A stretch of 64,000 nt of DNA. Origin: Halobacillus halophilus (GTDB taxonomy: Bacteria; Bacillota; Bacilli; Bacillales; Halobacillaceae). A program made the translations under genes and the position numbers. The stretch spans positions 62,001-126,000 of the forward strand of contig NZ_JAIVAL010000007.1 in assembly GCF_020171985.1 (NCBI RefSeq). Reading direction: 5' to 3'. Shown here in pieces: positions 1-8,660 of this stretch (its first letter is position 1; each line of letters begins with the position of its first letter). A model generated the notes under the pieces. The model was given only the letters and a program-made list of their open reading frames with translations. It made no database searches and had not been told where the DNA came from.

Positions 1-46
1 TCATCTGGTCATGGTTATCCGTTTTTACATCGAATGTTTTGATCAT
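1..46 (-). CDS. Start of a gene downstream of dapF, possibly YjbQ/UPF0047 (partial)
   Basis: An ATG overlaps the dapF stop codon (TAATG), and 15 codons (MIKTFDVKTDNHDQM) run off the window edge. Start-stop overlap implies translational coupling with dapF. The short N-terminus resembles YjbQ/UPF0047 proteins (thiamine phosphate synthase-like), but 15 residues cannot prove this. The real content lies outside the window. Confidence 0.45.
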   Translation of the reverse strand, partial: MIKTFDVKTDNHDQM

Positions 47-1020
47 TAAGAGTCACCACCTATTTGTGAAGCTGCATAAGCTTCTAATTTATCATATTTC
101 CTCTGTTCTTCGGTAAAATCTTTCCGGTTTTCCACGTGAAAAGTTCGTGTATTCCAGTCGAGCTGCACCACGGCTTCATATACATTTGTTGCATTCCCTC
201 TTAGCTGAATGGAGAAACTTTCCTTTTCTTTTTCAACCACGCAGTTTACAAGTCCGCCTTTGTTGATCACTACAATCGGTTCGCCCGTTTCATTCGATCC
301 ATGAATGGTAGAAACAAGAGAAGAAGCAGACATAGCCGTTCCGCAGGCATTGGTCAGACCAACACCGCGCTCGTATGTCTGAACGAAAACTTTATTTTTT
401 TCTAAAAGCTTCATAAAACTGACGTTCACTCCATTAGGGAACACTTCCGGTAACTGGTTCGCTTTTTTCCCCACCTGGGCAAGCTCTTCCTGGTTAATGT
501 CCTCTACAATGGAAACGATATGAGGATTCGGCACGCTTAACGGCGTGAAGGTCAAATGCTCTGGAAGTCCCGGGATCGTTATTTTGGAAGCCGGATCGGC
601 ATCTACGTGAACTGGCAGTGAAGCTGGATCAAACGATACGGGTTCTATGGCAACTGAAAATGTATCAATCCCTGGAAAAATCTCTTCCACCTGACTGACA
701 GCAAGCACCGCTTTTTCCGTCTCTACCGCGATATGGGTCTTTCCTTCTTTTTCCAACACGTGTCTGGCCACGCAGCGGAGGCCATTGCCGCACATTTCTG
801 CTTCCGTTCCATCTGAATTAAACATACGCATTCTTGCTTCCGCTTTATCACTATCCATTACGAATAGGATGCCATCAGAACCAATCCCATCTTTCCGGTC
901 ACATAATAAAATGGAAAGGTCCTCTCTTTCTTTTTCGGTAAACGTGTACCCATGCGTAAGTTCATCTATCAGGATAAAGTCGTTGCCAGAACCGTGGCAC
1001 TTAATAAATTGTATATCCAA
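46..1020 (-). CDS. dapF: Diaminopimelate epimerase
   Basis: Cytoplasmic cofactor-independent epimerase converting LL- to meso-diaminopimelate for lysine and peptidoglycan synthesis. Both catalytic cysteines are present in their family motifs: Cys77 in MCGNGLRC and Cys226 in TNACGTA. The start HGSGNDFI and the NPH motif near residue 165 are typical. At 324 aa it is longer than the usual 270-285 aa. The excess is a charged helical tail after about residue 285. The start is TTG at 1018-1020 with AGGGGGA about 8 bases upstream. It is divergent from the reductase gene at 1217, and the next gene overlaps its stop. Confidence 0.93.
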   Translation of the reverse strand: MDIQFIKCHGSGNDFILIDELTHGYTFTEKEREDLSILLCDRKDGIGSDGILFVMDSDKAEARMRMFNSDGTEAEMCGNGLRCVARHVLEKEGKTHIAVETEKAVLAVSQVEEIFPGIDTFSVAIEPVSFDPASLPVHVDADPASKITIPGLPEHLTFTPLSVPNPHIVSIVEDINQEELAQVGKKANQLPEVFPNGVNVSFMKLLEKNKVFVQTYERGVGLTNACGTAMSASSLVSTIHGSNETGEPIVVINKGGLVNCVVEKEKESFSIQLRGNATNVYEAVVQLDWNTRTFHVENRKDFTEEQRKYDKLEAYAASQIGGDS

Positions 1021-1216
1021 AAACGTATCCCCCTGAAATCTAATTTTCTATTATCATAGCATATGTTTAAGGGGTTTATGAATGAATGGACTTTCTAAAG
1101 GTTCTTGTTTGTATCTAGACTTACATAGCACAAATCACTATCAAGCGTACGGCCTGCGTTTCACTTCTCCATTAAAGTGGAAGATGAAGTAAGGATACTA
1201 AAGAAAGGATGATAGC

Positions 1217-2242
1217 ATGACAGAACAAATGAATGCCATAGGATTATATAAACATTTACCCATTTCTGAAGATAACAGCCTGGTGGATGTCACGGTAGAT
1301 AAGCCCGAAGCATCAGGCCATGATATTCTCGTGAAAATCAAAGCCGTTTCTGTAAACCCGGTAGATACAAAAGTCCGTGCCAATGGAGAAGATGAAGACG
1401 AAGTGAAAATTCTCGGTTACGATGCAGCAGGCGTCGTGGAGAGCGTTGGGAAAGACGTCACTTCTTTTGAGCCTGGTAATGAAGTATATTACGCTGGTGT
1501 GATCAGTCGCCCAGGTACGAACAGCGATTATCATCTTGTAGATGAACGTATCGCTGCCAAGAAACCTAAGTCTCTATCCTTCAGGGAAGCGGCCGCTCTG
1601 CCTTTAACAGGCTTAACGGCATGGGAAGCTCTATACGAAAGACTGGGAGTATCCACGGATCAAGAGCAAAACAAAGGAAAGTCCATCCTTATTATTGGAG
1701 CAGCCGGCGGCGTTGGTTCTATTGCCACACAGCTTGCCAATGACGCTGGCCTCACCGTTATCGGTACTGCTTCAAGAGAAGAGACCGTTAATTGGGCCAA
1801 AGACCACGGGGCTCATTACACCATTAACCATCACAAGCCGCTTCCTCAGCAGCTTCGAGAGTTAGAAATCAATGAAGTCGATTATATTTTCTGTTTAAGT
1901 TCTACAGCCGAACACTGGGACAACATGACAGAAGCCATAGCACCTCAAGGGAAAATCTGCAGCATTGTGGAAACGGAGGAGTCGCTGGATCTTACCGCAT
2001 TGCAGCAAAAAAGCGCAGCCTTCGTCTGGGAATTTATGTTCACCCGCCCTCTTTTCGAAACGGAGGATATGCAGGAACAGCAGCGGATTTTATCCAAAAT
2101 CGCTGAAAAAATAGATAATGACTCTATTCGAACCACTTTGACAGATACGCTGACAGGCTTGAGTGCCGACCAGCTCCGTGAGGCTCATAAAAAAGTGGAA
2201 AGTGGTAAAATGATTGGAAAAGTTGTTGTAGAGGCAGAATAG
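1217..2242 (+). CDS. Zinc-independent medium-chain dehydrogenase/quinone reductase family protein
   Basis: Likely NADPH-dependent quinone or enone reductase of the MDR superfamily, cytoplasmic. An N-terminal GroES-like domain (SVNPVDTKVR near residue 46) is followed by a Rossmann fold with GAAGGVGS at 161-168. The cysteine cluster of structural-zinc alcohol dehydrogenases is missing, which fits the quinone-reductase subgroup. The 341 aa length is normal. ATG is preceded by AAAGGATG. A single-gene unit ending in a strong terminator. The substrate cannot be told from sequence. Confidence 0.85.
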   Translation: MTEQMNAIGLYKHLPISEDNSLVDVTVDKPEASGHDILVKIKAVSVNPVDTKVRANGEDEDEVKILGYDAAGVVESVGKDVTSFEPGNEVYYAGVISRPGTNSDYHLVDERIAAKKPKSLSFREAAALPLTGLTAWEALYERLGVSTDQEQNKGKSILIIGAAGGVGSIATQLANDAGLTVIGTASREETVNWAKDHGAHYTINHHKPLPQQLRELEINEVDYIFCLSSTAEHWDNMTEAIAPQGKICSIVETEESLDLTALQQKSAAFVWEFMFTRPLFETEDMQEQQRILSKIAEKIDNDSIRTTLTDTLTGLSADQLREAHKKVESGKMIGKVVVEAE

Positions 2243-2256
2243 CCACATGAAACTTA

Positions 2257-2302
2257 TAAAGACAGGCTTGAGCACGTTCGCTCAAGCCTGTCTTCTTTAA
2301 AA
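2257..2302 (+). terminator. Rho-independent terminator after the reductase gene
   Basis: A perfect 15-bp stem (AAGACAGGCTTGAGC and its complement) with a 6-base loop follows the stop codon by 16 bases. It is then followed by TCTTTAAAAT. Confidence 0.9.
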
Positions 2303-2312
2303 TAACTTGATG

Positions 2313-2638
2313 TCAGCTTTCTATTTCCTTGATTTCAAACCGTAAATGATCTAGATCCCAAACATCCGTCGTGGTATTCGTTTCCACAATGACCTGCTAG
2401 TGCTCCCCCACTTCATATTTGCCAGGGTCATTTATGGGAATTTCATATCGATTGCCCCGGTTCTTATCCTCGGTCATCTCGAATTCTTCGATTACCAACC
2501 ATTTTCTTCCATATTTATATGTAAAACTTCCACCTCAAATCGGAAGCTCTCATACCACTCAACTGTTTCCGAACTTCCATAGCACCCCGTCAAGCCTGTT
2601 ACTACTACAAACATGAAAAGCATCGTTATTCTGTACAC
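2313..2638 (-). pseudogene. Decayed small lipoprotein gene, paralogue of the gene at 29391-29735
   Basis: From a GTG at 2638 the minus strand encodes a lipoprotein signal peptide ending LTGC, then about 25 residues to a TAA. Shifting frame continues with LVIEEFEMTEDKN and IPINDPGKYEVGEH, hits an in-frame TAG, then QVIVETNTTTDVWDLDHLRFEIKEIES. The end matches the intact lipoprotein at 29391-29735 (VWDLDRLNFETKKLD), and the middle parallels its NPHKYEEGQ. At least one frameshift and one nonsense codon make it a pseudogene. It faces the reductase gene across the terminator. Confidence 0.8.
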
Positions 2639-2855
2639 CCACTCACCTCATTTGTAAATGGTTCCGTTCCTTACTTTGAGAGGCACCAAGTCTTAGATGG
2701 TCCTACTACTTCTCTACCTTGTTTAGGCAGTCCTGTTACTATCAGGATATTTTTCATGGTCTTAACAAGTAATCAGGCAAGCAAAAGATCAACCTTTTCT
2801 GTTATGATTCTTTTGCAGGAATTTTTTTCTAATAGTGGAAAAGGAGGCGTATCTT
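2639..2855. other. Intergenic region, upstream of the Asp-box gene
   Basis: No gene or clear structure is seen. It presumably carries the promoter of the 2856 gene, but no convincing -35/-10 pair could be assigned. Confidence 0.4.
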
Positions 2856-3791
2856 TTGAAAAAAATAATCATAGGCATTGCCTGCATAATGAGCATTGGC
2901 TTACTTGCTGGCACCATCTATTTTGAACAGTCCGCTAAACTCCCTCCACCCGCAGTCCAGCCTTCCGTGAATGAGCAGAATCTGCAATCGTCTCCCCAGC
3001 CCGAAGAACTGCAGCCGATTTACGAAGAGGATCCTTTAGGCTATTCTCTCCAAAATGATCAGCTGCAGATTACATATGATCGCGGTAGCAGTTGGACGGA
3101 AGTGCCTCTTGAGAAAGAAAAGTTATTCCAAGGGGAGTACCGCGGAAGCGAGCAGGAGCTTATTCCCAACAGCTATACTCTAAATGAGGATCGTGCAGCA
3201 TTTCTATACACGGAAGATAACGATAAAAACAGCAAAAGAGTTGAATTGCTCTATTCGCTGGATCAAGGGGATACATGGAAAGAGGCAGTGGTTCAGGAAG
3301 AGTATGCCCCGCTCCGCTTCAGAAAACTGGACTTCACCAGTGATTCCTTTGGCTATGTTATTATTTCTAGCGATCGTACGATGTCACAAGAATGGACGAC
3401 TGTGTACACGACAAGCGATGGCGGGGATAACTGGAGTCAAACGAACCGGCCGGATACGACCCGTTTAATTTTTGACGGAGGATTTGTTAATGAGAATGTA
3501 GGGTTCCTATCCTATGGAACGATCAGTCCGACAGAACCTGACCTATATGTGACGCAGGATGGCGGGGATTCGTGGAAGAAGTCCGAAGTACTCGTTCCCG
3601 AGGAGTATAAGAAACATTTTGTAATGGCTGAAGTTCCGTTTAAAGAGGACGACCACCTCGCCATTCTTATTAAACAAGGCCCAAGTGGCGATTATCAGGG
3701 CGGTCATGTGAAGGGAAAGTTCATATCTCACGACCAGGGCCGCACGTGGGAGTTTTCTAAGGAGGTAGATCCGAATGAAACGATCGAATAG
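2856..3791 (+). CDS. Membrane-anchored Asp-box (BNR/sortilin-like) beta-propeller protein
   Basis: An N-terminal hydrophobic segment (about residues 3-22) anchors or exports the protein. Five Asp-box motifs (S/T-x-D-x-G-x-x-W) follow: DRGSSW, DQGDTW, DGGDNW, DGGDSW and DQGRTW. They mark an extracytoplasmic beta-propeller of the WD40/YVTN/BNR-like type, also found in sialidases and sortilin. No catalytic sialidase residues can be assigned, so the role is unknown. The preferred start is TTG at 2856, 8 bases after AAGGAGG. A GTG at 2835 lies upstream of that ribosome site. The 3' end overlaps the next gene by 17 bases, so the two are coupled. Confidence 0.8.
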   Translation: MKKIIIGIACIMSIGLLAGTIYFEQSAKLPPPAVQPSVNEQNLQSSPQPEELQPIYEEDPLGYSLQNDQLQITYDRGSSWTEVPLEKEKLFQGEYRGSEQELIPNSYTLNEDRAAFLYTEDNDKNSKRVELLYSLDQGDTWKEAVVQEEYAPLRFRKLDFTSDSFGYVIISSDRTMSQEWTTVYTTSDGGDNWSQTNRPDTTRLIFDGGFVNENVGFLSYGTISPTEPDLYVTQDGGDSWKKSEVLVPEEYKKHFVMAEVPFKEDDHLAILIKQGPSGDYQGGHVKGKFISHDQGRTWEFSKEVDPNETIE

Positions 3792-4641
3792 AAGTGGCAA
3801 GAAAATCTTCGGCTGGCTGTTTTTCCTGGCCGCCATTGGATTGTTCTCTGGCCAGGGAATCTACTTTGTCCTGGAGAACAAATATACCGTAGAGTACTTC
3901 GATAACCGGCTTTTTTACGTAATCAATCTGTTCATTATCGTTTTTATGATGCTTTCCCTGTTTCTTCTGTTGACACTTGAGAAAAAGGGAAAAATCCTAA
4001 TCTCAAACATTGCAGCCGCTCTTATTCTACTGCAGGCAGGCTTAATGGTTAACCACAGTTATGAGACGAAACAAGTGATCAGCTTCTCACCTGAACTGGA
4101 CCATCTATTAGTCATAAAAGAAGACAGCGACACGGGTCAAGCAGCTTACTACCGAACACGCTATGGGCTTCTTGCCCTGCCTAAGGAAGACCTGCCTTAC
4201 CAGATAGGGGGAGATTATAAGGTGAAATGGCTGGAGAACGACATCGCTGCCGTAACCTATGAGGCTGACGAGCAGACTCTCCATCAATATATTGGCACTT
4301 ATGGAGCGCGTGATGGAGGAACCTCTTACTCCTATGTGGCCAGTATGTCCCGCGGCCAGTGGAAAGGGAAAACGGCTGAGGTGACGAACAGTTCAGAGGG
4401 TATAACTATCCAGTACAAAGGAGAAACCGAACATTATACTCAGGAAAATATGGTTCAATTCGGGACACTGGCGCTTGTATTAACAGAAAATAACGAAGCA
4501 AAATGGACGATCGCCTTAAATGAAAATTTCAAAAGTAACTCGAATTCCCCTGAACCACCTACTGGTGAAATCACATTATATAAAGCTACTATGGAACAGA
4601 ATAACCCTATCTCCCTTGAGTATAGCTCGGCTACGGATTAA
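3775..4641 (+). CDS. Membrane protein of unknown function, coupled to the Asp-box protein
   Basis: Three predicted membrane segments occupy residues 10-32, 43-65 and 70-90. A polar domain of about 190 residues follows, beta-rich by eye and probably outside the membrane. The ATG lies inside the 3' end of the Asp-box gene and AAGGAGG precedes it by 7 bases, so both are made from one message. I do not recognise a family. The arrangement suggests a two-protein envelope complex; this is inference. Confidence 0.75.
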   Translation: MKRSNRSGKKIFGWLFFLAAIGLFSGQGIYFVLENKYTVEYFDNRLFYVINLFIIVFMMLSLFLLLTLEKKGKILISNIAAALILLQAGLMVNHSYETKQVISFSPELDHLLVIKEDSDTGQAAYYRTRYGLLALPKEDLPYQIGGDYKVKWLENDIAAVTYEADEQTLHQYIGTYGARDGGTSYSYVASMSRGQWKGKTAEVTNSSEGITIQYKGETEHYTQENMVQFGTLALVLTENNEAKWTIALNENFKSNSNSPEPPTGEITLYKATMEQNNPISLEYSSATD

Positions 4642-4662
4642 TTCAGCTGAGCTCAAATTGCA

Positions 4663-4714
4663 TATCATAATAAGCCGGTGCCGGACATTCAAGCACAGCT
4701 GGCTTGTTATGATA
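4663..4714. repeat. Long inverted repeat downstream of the Asp-box operon
   Basis: Arms TATCATAATAAGCC and GGCTTGTTATGATA pair over 14 bp with one mismatch, separated by 24 bases. No T-run follows on either strand, so a simple terminator is unlikely. It may be an RNA stability element or a protein site. Confidence 0.5.
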
Positions 4715-4784
4715 GCCTAAGGGCTCGGTATGGAGCAGTACATAAAAGAGCATGCTTATACGTTTCAAATTGATCTATATTAAA

Positions 4785-4815
4785 TTAGAAAAGGAAGAGA
4801 CAAAATCCTTTTTAG
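4785..4815 (-). terminator. Possible terminator of the DUF4256 gene
   Basis: Arms AAAAGGA and TCCTTTT flank a 10-base loop. On the minus strand the hairpin is followed by TCTAATTTAAT. It lies about 50 bases beyond the stop of the minus-strand gene at 4866. Confidence 0.45.
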
Positions 4816-4865
4816 ACTTTGCCCCTTATAAGGTCCGCTCTCCGAGGCGGGTATTACATTTGACT

Positions 4866-5435
4866 CTAGACCTCCAAAGCTCCTCGAAAGCCCCTGGCAG
4901 CGTAGTATGATTCTGCCCCGTTATGATAGACAAAGACATGATCGTAACGACGATCGCAAAAAAGTGCTCCCCCGCGATCTCTAATGGCAGACGGCGTTTG
5001 TATCCAGCTCGATGTTTTCTTATCAAACTCGCCCATTTTCTGTAACCCTCGATATTGTTCTTCATTTAAGATATCAATCCCGATAGAATCGGCCATATCG
5101 ATCGCACTGTTGTCTGGCTTGAATTTTTTCCTGGCCTCAAGCGCCTCACGGTCGTAGCAAACACTTCGGCGGCCTTTCGGACTTTCCGCTGCACAATCCA
5201 TAAAAATGTATGTATCCAATTCTTCATTATACCCGACGACATCCGGTTCCCCACCCGTACGCTCCATTTCATTCAGCGACCACAGTTTTTCAGGGTCCGC
5301 CTCAAGTTTCACCTGGACACCATTCCATTCAATCCCTTCATGACGGGGCATGTTCTGTTCAAAACGGTCTTTCAATACATTGAATAATTCATCACTTTGT
5401 TCCTTGGATAACGTCTTTTCATTACTGTTTGTCAT
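4866..5435 (-). CDS. DUF4256 family protein
   Basis: A soluble 189-residue protein matching the DUF4256 family by overall pattern: an N-terminal helix pair, EGIEWNGVQVKL near residue 39, LNEMERTGGEPDVVG, and CAAESPKGRRSVCYD near residue 82. The function is unknown. It is a single gene with ATG start and SD AGGAGGC. It carries several conserved cysteines and aromatic residues, but no catalytic motif can be named. Confidence 0.85.
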   Translation of the reverse strand: MTNSNEKTLSKEQSDELFNVLKDRFEQNMPRHEGIEWNGVQVKLEADPEKLWSLNEMERTGGEPDVVGYNEELDTYIFMDCAAESPKGRRSVCYDREALEARKKFKPDNSAIDMADSIGIDILNEEQYRGLQKMGEFDKKTSSWIQTPSAIRDRGGALFCDRRYDHVFVYHNGAESYYAARGFRGALEV

Positions 5436-5633
5436 GGTTATGCCTCCTGAAAATTTGATAAGTTCAACCTAACCATAGTGTAAGCTGAACATCTTACATC
5501 CATCCATCATCTATAAAAAACGTAAAGCACGCCGCTCCAGAGATCTTTTTTCTTTTTAAAGAGGAATTACGTTTTGTCGGGCGAATAAATGGAGTAGGAA
5601 ATGTGAGTGCTTAAAAATAGCGGGAGGGGTTCG

Positions 5634-6359
5634 ATGAAAGCATTAGTGCTTGGAGCAAGCGGTGCTACTGGTAGACAAGTCGTCAGGCAGTTGATTAAAA
5701 GACAGATTCATACGCGCATCCACATCCGGGAGACAGCCGTTCTTTCTGAAGATATACACAACCATTCATTAGTAGAAATCGTGAAGGGCAGTATCAGCGA
5801 ATTAACTGACACTGACATGAGCGCTCTTTTACAGGATTGTACGGCCATTATCTCTTGTCTTGGTCACAATATTACCTTCAAGGGAATGTATGGCAGACCA
5901 CGCTACTTGGTGTTTGATGCCATAAAGAGGATTACGGAGCTCGTTAATAAAGAGCCCGCTAAAAAAAGAAAACTTATCCTTATGAGTACAACCGCTTACA
6001 CGAATCCTTTAGCCGGAGAGAAAAATTCGATAGCAGAAAGGATGATCTTTTCATTTCTAATGCTTATACTTCCCCCTCATCGGGACAATGTTAAAGCTGC
6101 CAATCATCTGGTTATGACTACGGGCCATGAGCACAAGAATATCGATTGGATTGCCGTTCGTCCCGATTCTTTAATCAACGAGACGGAAGAGACTACCTAT
6201 GAAATTTATGAATCCAAAGTAAGGAGTCCTCTATTTAATGCCGGGAAAACCAGCAGGATTAACGTAAGTCATTTTATGGCTGAACTAGTTACAGATGACG
6301 CTAAATGGAACCAATGGCAATACAAAACGCCGGTCATTTATAATAAAGACTATCTTTAA
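5634..6359 (+). CDS. NAD(P)H-binding atypical short-chain reductase, YwnB-like
   Basis: Atypical SDR with the nucleotide motif GASGATG at residues 7-13, about 241 aa. It resembles Bacillus YwnB and other flavin-reductase/NmrA-like proteins that bind NAD(P)H. The ATG at 5634 is chosen because GGGAGGGG precedes it by 4 bases and it begins directly at the first beta strand (MKALVLGASG). An upstream in-frame start at 5607 lacks a ribosome site. It appears monocistronic; the substrate is unknown. Confidence 0.75.
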   Translation: MKALVLGASGATGRQVVRQLIKRQIHTRIHIRETAVLSEDIHNHSLVEIVKGSISELTDTDMSALLQDCTAIISCLGHNITFKGMYGRPRYLVFDAIKRITELVNKEPAKKRKLILMSTTAYTNPLAGEKNSIAERMIFSFLMLILPPHRDNVKAANHLVMTTGHEHKNIDWIAVRPDSLINETEETTYEIYESKVRSPLFNAGKTSRINVSHFMAELVTDDAKWNQWQYKTPVIYNKDYL

Positions 6360-6469
6360 AATTAACGATGCGGTTCTGTTAAGCTATTACACCTTCTCTG
6401 CTTTTGATTACATTTGCATAAATGGCGTTATTCTGATCATGCCAACCCATTCCGCTCCCCCCTACATGA

Positions 6470-6847
6470 CTATTTTTCCATCACGGCAAAATAATTATCT
6501 TCATTATCCGCAAAATTAAACACTCTGCCCGATGGCATATTTACAATTTCTCCGACAGTTATCCCTTTGTTTTGCAAATCACTATGCAGATGTTCGAATT
6601 GGTCAGAGTAGAACATCAAAGAAGGTGTACCAAGATTTAACTCTGGGGACATGTTAGCCACGACCTCTTTGTTGTGAAGAACAATCGTCGTTTCAGTTCC
6701 CTTTTTTGGAGCCAATTCAATCCATCTCATTCCTTGATCGTTATTCTCTTCCGAAGTCACCATGAACCCTAATTTCTCTGTCCAAAAATTCGCTGCTTCG
6801 TCCTGGTTATCAACATATAACATTATTTGACCTACTTTAGAAAACAC
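6470..6847 (-). CDS. VOC (glyoxalase/bleomycin resistance-like) family protein
   Basis: A 125-residue single-module vicinal oxygen chelate fold. The opening QIMLYVDNQDEAANFW and the closing VFNFADNEDNYFAVME are typical of the family. Members include glyoxalases, antibiotic-binding proteins and dioxygenases; the exact role cannot be assigned. GTG start with GGGAGTGG about 8 bases upstream. It converges with the SDR gene. Confidence 0.85.
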   Translation of the reverse strand: MFSKVGQIMLYVDNQDEAANFWTEKLGFMVTSEENNDQGMRWIELAPKKGTETTIVLHNKEVVANMSPELNLGTPSLMFYSDQFEHLHSDLQNKGITVGEIVNMPSGRVFNFADNEDNYFAVMEK

Positions 6848-6987
6848 GATTCACCACTCCCTATGAAGGTTTACTCTACTATTCTCTATACAGTAGATGA
6901 ATCCCTGCTTATCTAAACTGTCTTAAAATAATGGCTCCAAATTCTCTCATTATGTATAACGTGCTTTTTATGAATAATCTCTTCTAA

Positions 6988-7161
6988 TCAAAAGCTTGTG
7001 GCTATCCAAATGAGTAATAAAGCGAATATGATAGCTGCTCCTGTATGAACCCAGTTCCCCTTCAATTTCCCTTTTACATTAGCAAAATCTTTAAGAATAA
7101 TAGCTCCCCAGCCTCCTGCAACTAACAGCACAATGATCACGGTTAGTACGATATCATCCAT
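6988..7161 (-). CDS. Small two-helix membrane protein (57 aa)
   Basis: ATG at 7159-7161 follows GGAGGTCTC. The product is MDDIVLTVIIVLLVAGGWG, a basic loop (KGKLKGNW), then a second hydrophobic helix ending IWIATSF. Two membrane segments with a positive loop and no soluble domain. Function unknown. Confidence 0.7.
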   Translation of the reverse strand: MDDIVLTVIIVLLVAGGWGAIILKDFANVKGKLKGNWVHTGAAIIFALLLIWIATSF

Positions 7162-7422
7162 GTGAGACCTCCATTTACTGTTTATCCCTCTATTACCTTG
7201 ATCGTAAGTTTAAAAACTAATGAAAATAAATACGATGGCTTCTTCTAATGAATGGCCTCCTTTACGAAATATAGGCCTTGCGCTTCTTCTTCTAGTACGT
7301 TAAGGAGAAAATGATAGGAAGTCTAAAATCCTCAATAGTACATTTTGGTTTATTTCTATTTGAGTAATTACTATTATAAATGATGAGTAATCACTCATAA
7401 TTCAATGAAGAGGTGACAACTT

Positions 7423-8607
7423 ATCGCAAACATACTGATGATAAACGTACCAGCTGAAGGACATGTCAATCCAAGTATAGGCATAACAAAAGCTTTTGCG
7501 GATCGTGGAGACAATGTCTATTATATTTCTACGGAAGAATACAAGGAGCGCTTAGAGGGAGTGGGGGCAAACGTTATCCTTCATGAAAATTATTTGAAAG
7601 AAGCACAGATCGACCCATCCAGTTCAGAGGGGTTCCATTCTTTTTTTAATATTCTTATGAAAACCTCTTTTGATATCTTATCTATAACCAGAGAGTTAAT
7701 TAAAGAAATTACATTTGACTTCGTTTACTATGATTCCTTTGGTCCTGGAGAATTAGTAAGAGACTTTTTACATATACCTGGTTTTTCTTCATCGGCTTCT
7801 TTTCTAATTCCGGATCATTTCAAAAAGAATCTCCCTCTTCATCCTGAAGCTGCGGGTTCTTTTAAAATCAATGAAGAAGGAAAAGCTCATTTAGATAGAA
7901 TCAAACAAGAGTTTGGCGTAGCCCCAAAAAGCATGCTTCAGTTCATGCAGAATCAAGGTGAGAAAACAATGGCATATACGAGTGAGTATTTTCAACCTAG
8001 TAGAGAAGAGTTTGGTGAGGGGTATCATTTTATAGGACCTAGCTTTCCTCAACGGAAGGGCACGCATGATTTCCCTATTGGTCAACTTGAAAACGAGCAG
8101 GTCCTTTATATTTCCATGGGAACGGTTCTAGATCATGTCGAAGATTTCTTTAATATGTGCATTGATGCCTTTTCTGATTTTCCAGGAAAAGTCGTTATTG
8201 CAGGAGGAGCCCGTGCAGATTTCAATAAGATAAAGAATGCTCCAGATCACTTCATTATTCGAAAATATGTCCCTCAATTAGATATTTTACAGCATACCAA
8301 TGTATTCCTAACCCACGGAGGGATGAACAGTGTAAATGAGGCCATTTATAATGAAGTTCCAATGGTCGTTCTCCCACGCGATAAAGATCAGCCAATGGTA
8401 GCCGCACGCCTCTCAGAACTTCTGGCGGGTTATCCGATTTTCCCAGGTAACGTGACGAAAGAAGCACTGAGAAATGCTGTGGATCAGGTTGTAAAAAACA
8501 ATAGTTATCATCATGGCATTCAAAAAATCAAAGCTAGTTTTGAAGCTTGTGGTGGCCCGGCGGAAGCGCTAGAGATCATCGATGATTATCTTGAGTTAAA
8601 AAAATAA
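7423..8607 (+). CDS. Macrolide-type UDP-glycosyltransferase (GT1), probable ATC start
   Basis: GT-B fold glycosyltransferase of the MGT/UGT family (YjiC/YojK-like), transferring a sugar from a UDP-sugar to a small hydrophobic acceptor. The donor-site motif THGGMNSVNEA is near residue 295 and PRDKDQPMVAARL follows. The first ATG (7438) is 21 bases after GAGGTGA, but the family N-terminus (MANILMIN-like) is encoded from an ATC at 7423, 6 bases after that ribosome site. No ATG, GTG or TTG lies between the upstream stop and 7438. Either ATC initiates, giving 394 aa, or a CTG/ATG at 7435/7438 is used inefficiently. Confidence 0.85.
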   Translation: MANILMINVPAEGHVNPSIGITKAFADRGDNVYYISTEEYKERLEGVGANVILHENYLKEAQIDPSSSEGFHSFFNILMKTSFDILSITRELIKEITFDFVYYDSFGPGELVRDFLHIPGFSSSASFLIPDHFKKNLPLHPEAAGSFKINEEGKAHLDRIKQEFGVAPKSMLQFMQNQGEKTMAYTSEYFQPSREEFGEGYHFIGPSFPQRKGTHDFPIGQLENEQVLYISMGTVLDHVEDFFNMCIDAFSDFPGKVVIAGGARADFNKIKNAPDHFIIRKYVPQLDILQHTNVFLTHGGMNSVNEAIYNEVPMVVLPRDKDQPMVAARLSELLAGYPIFPGNVTKEALRNAVDQVVKNNSYHHGIQKIKASFEACGGPAEALEIIDDYLELKK

Positions 8608-8623
8608 AGCGATTATGTATCTA

Positions 8624-8660
8624 AAAGGGATCTTTTCTATTTAAAGGTCCCTTTGTTATT
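8624..8660 (+). terminator. Terminator after the glycosyltransferase gene
   Basis: Arms AAAGGGA and TCCCTTT, followed by GTTATTATTT, 17 bases after the stop codon. Confidence 0.75.
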
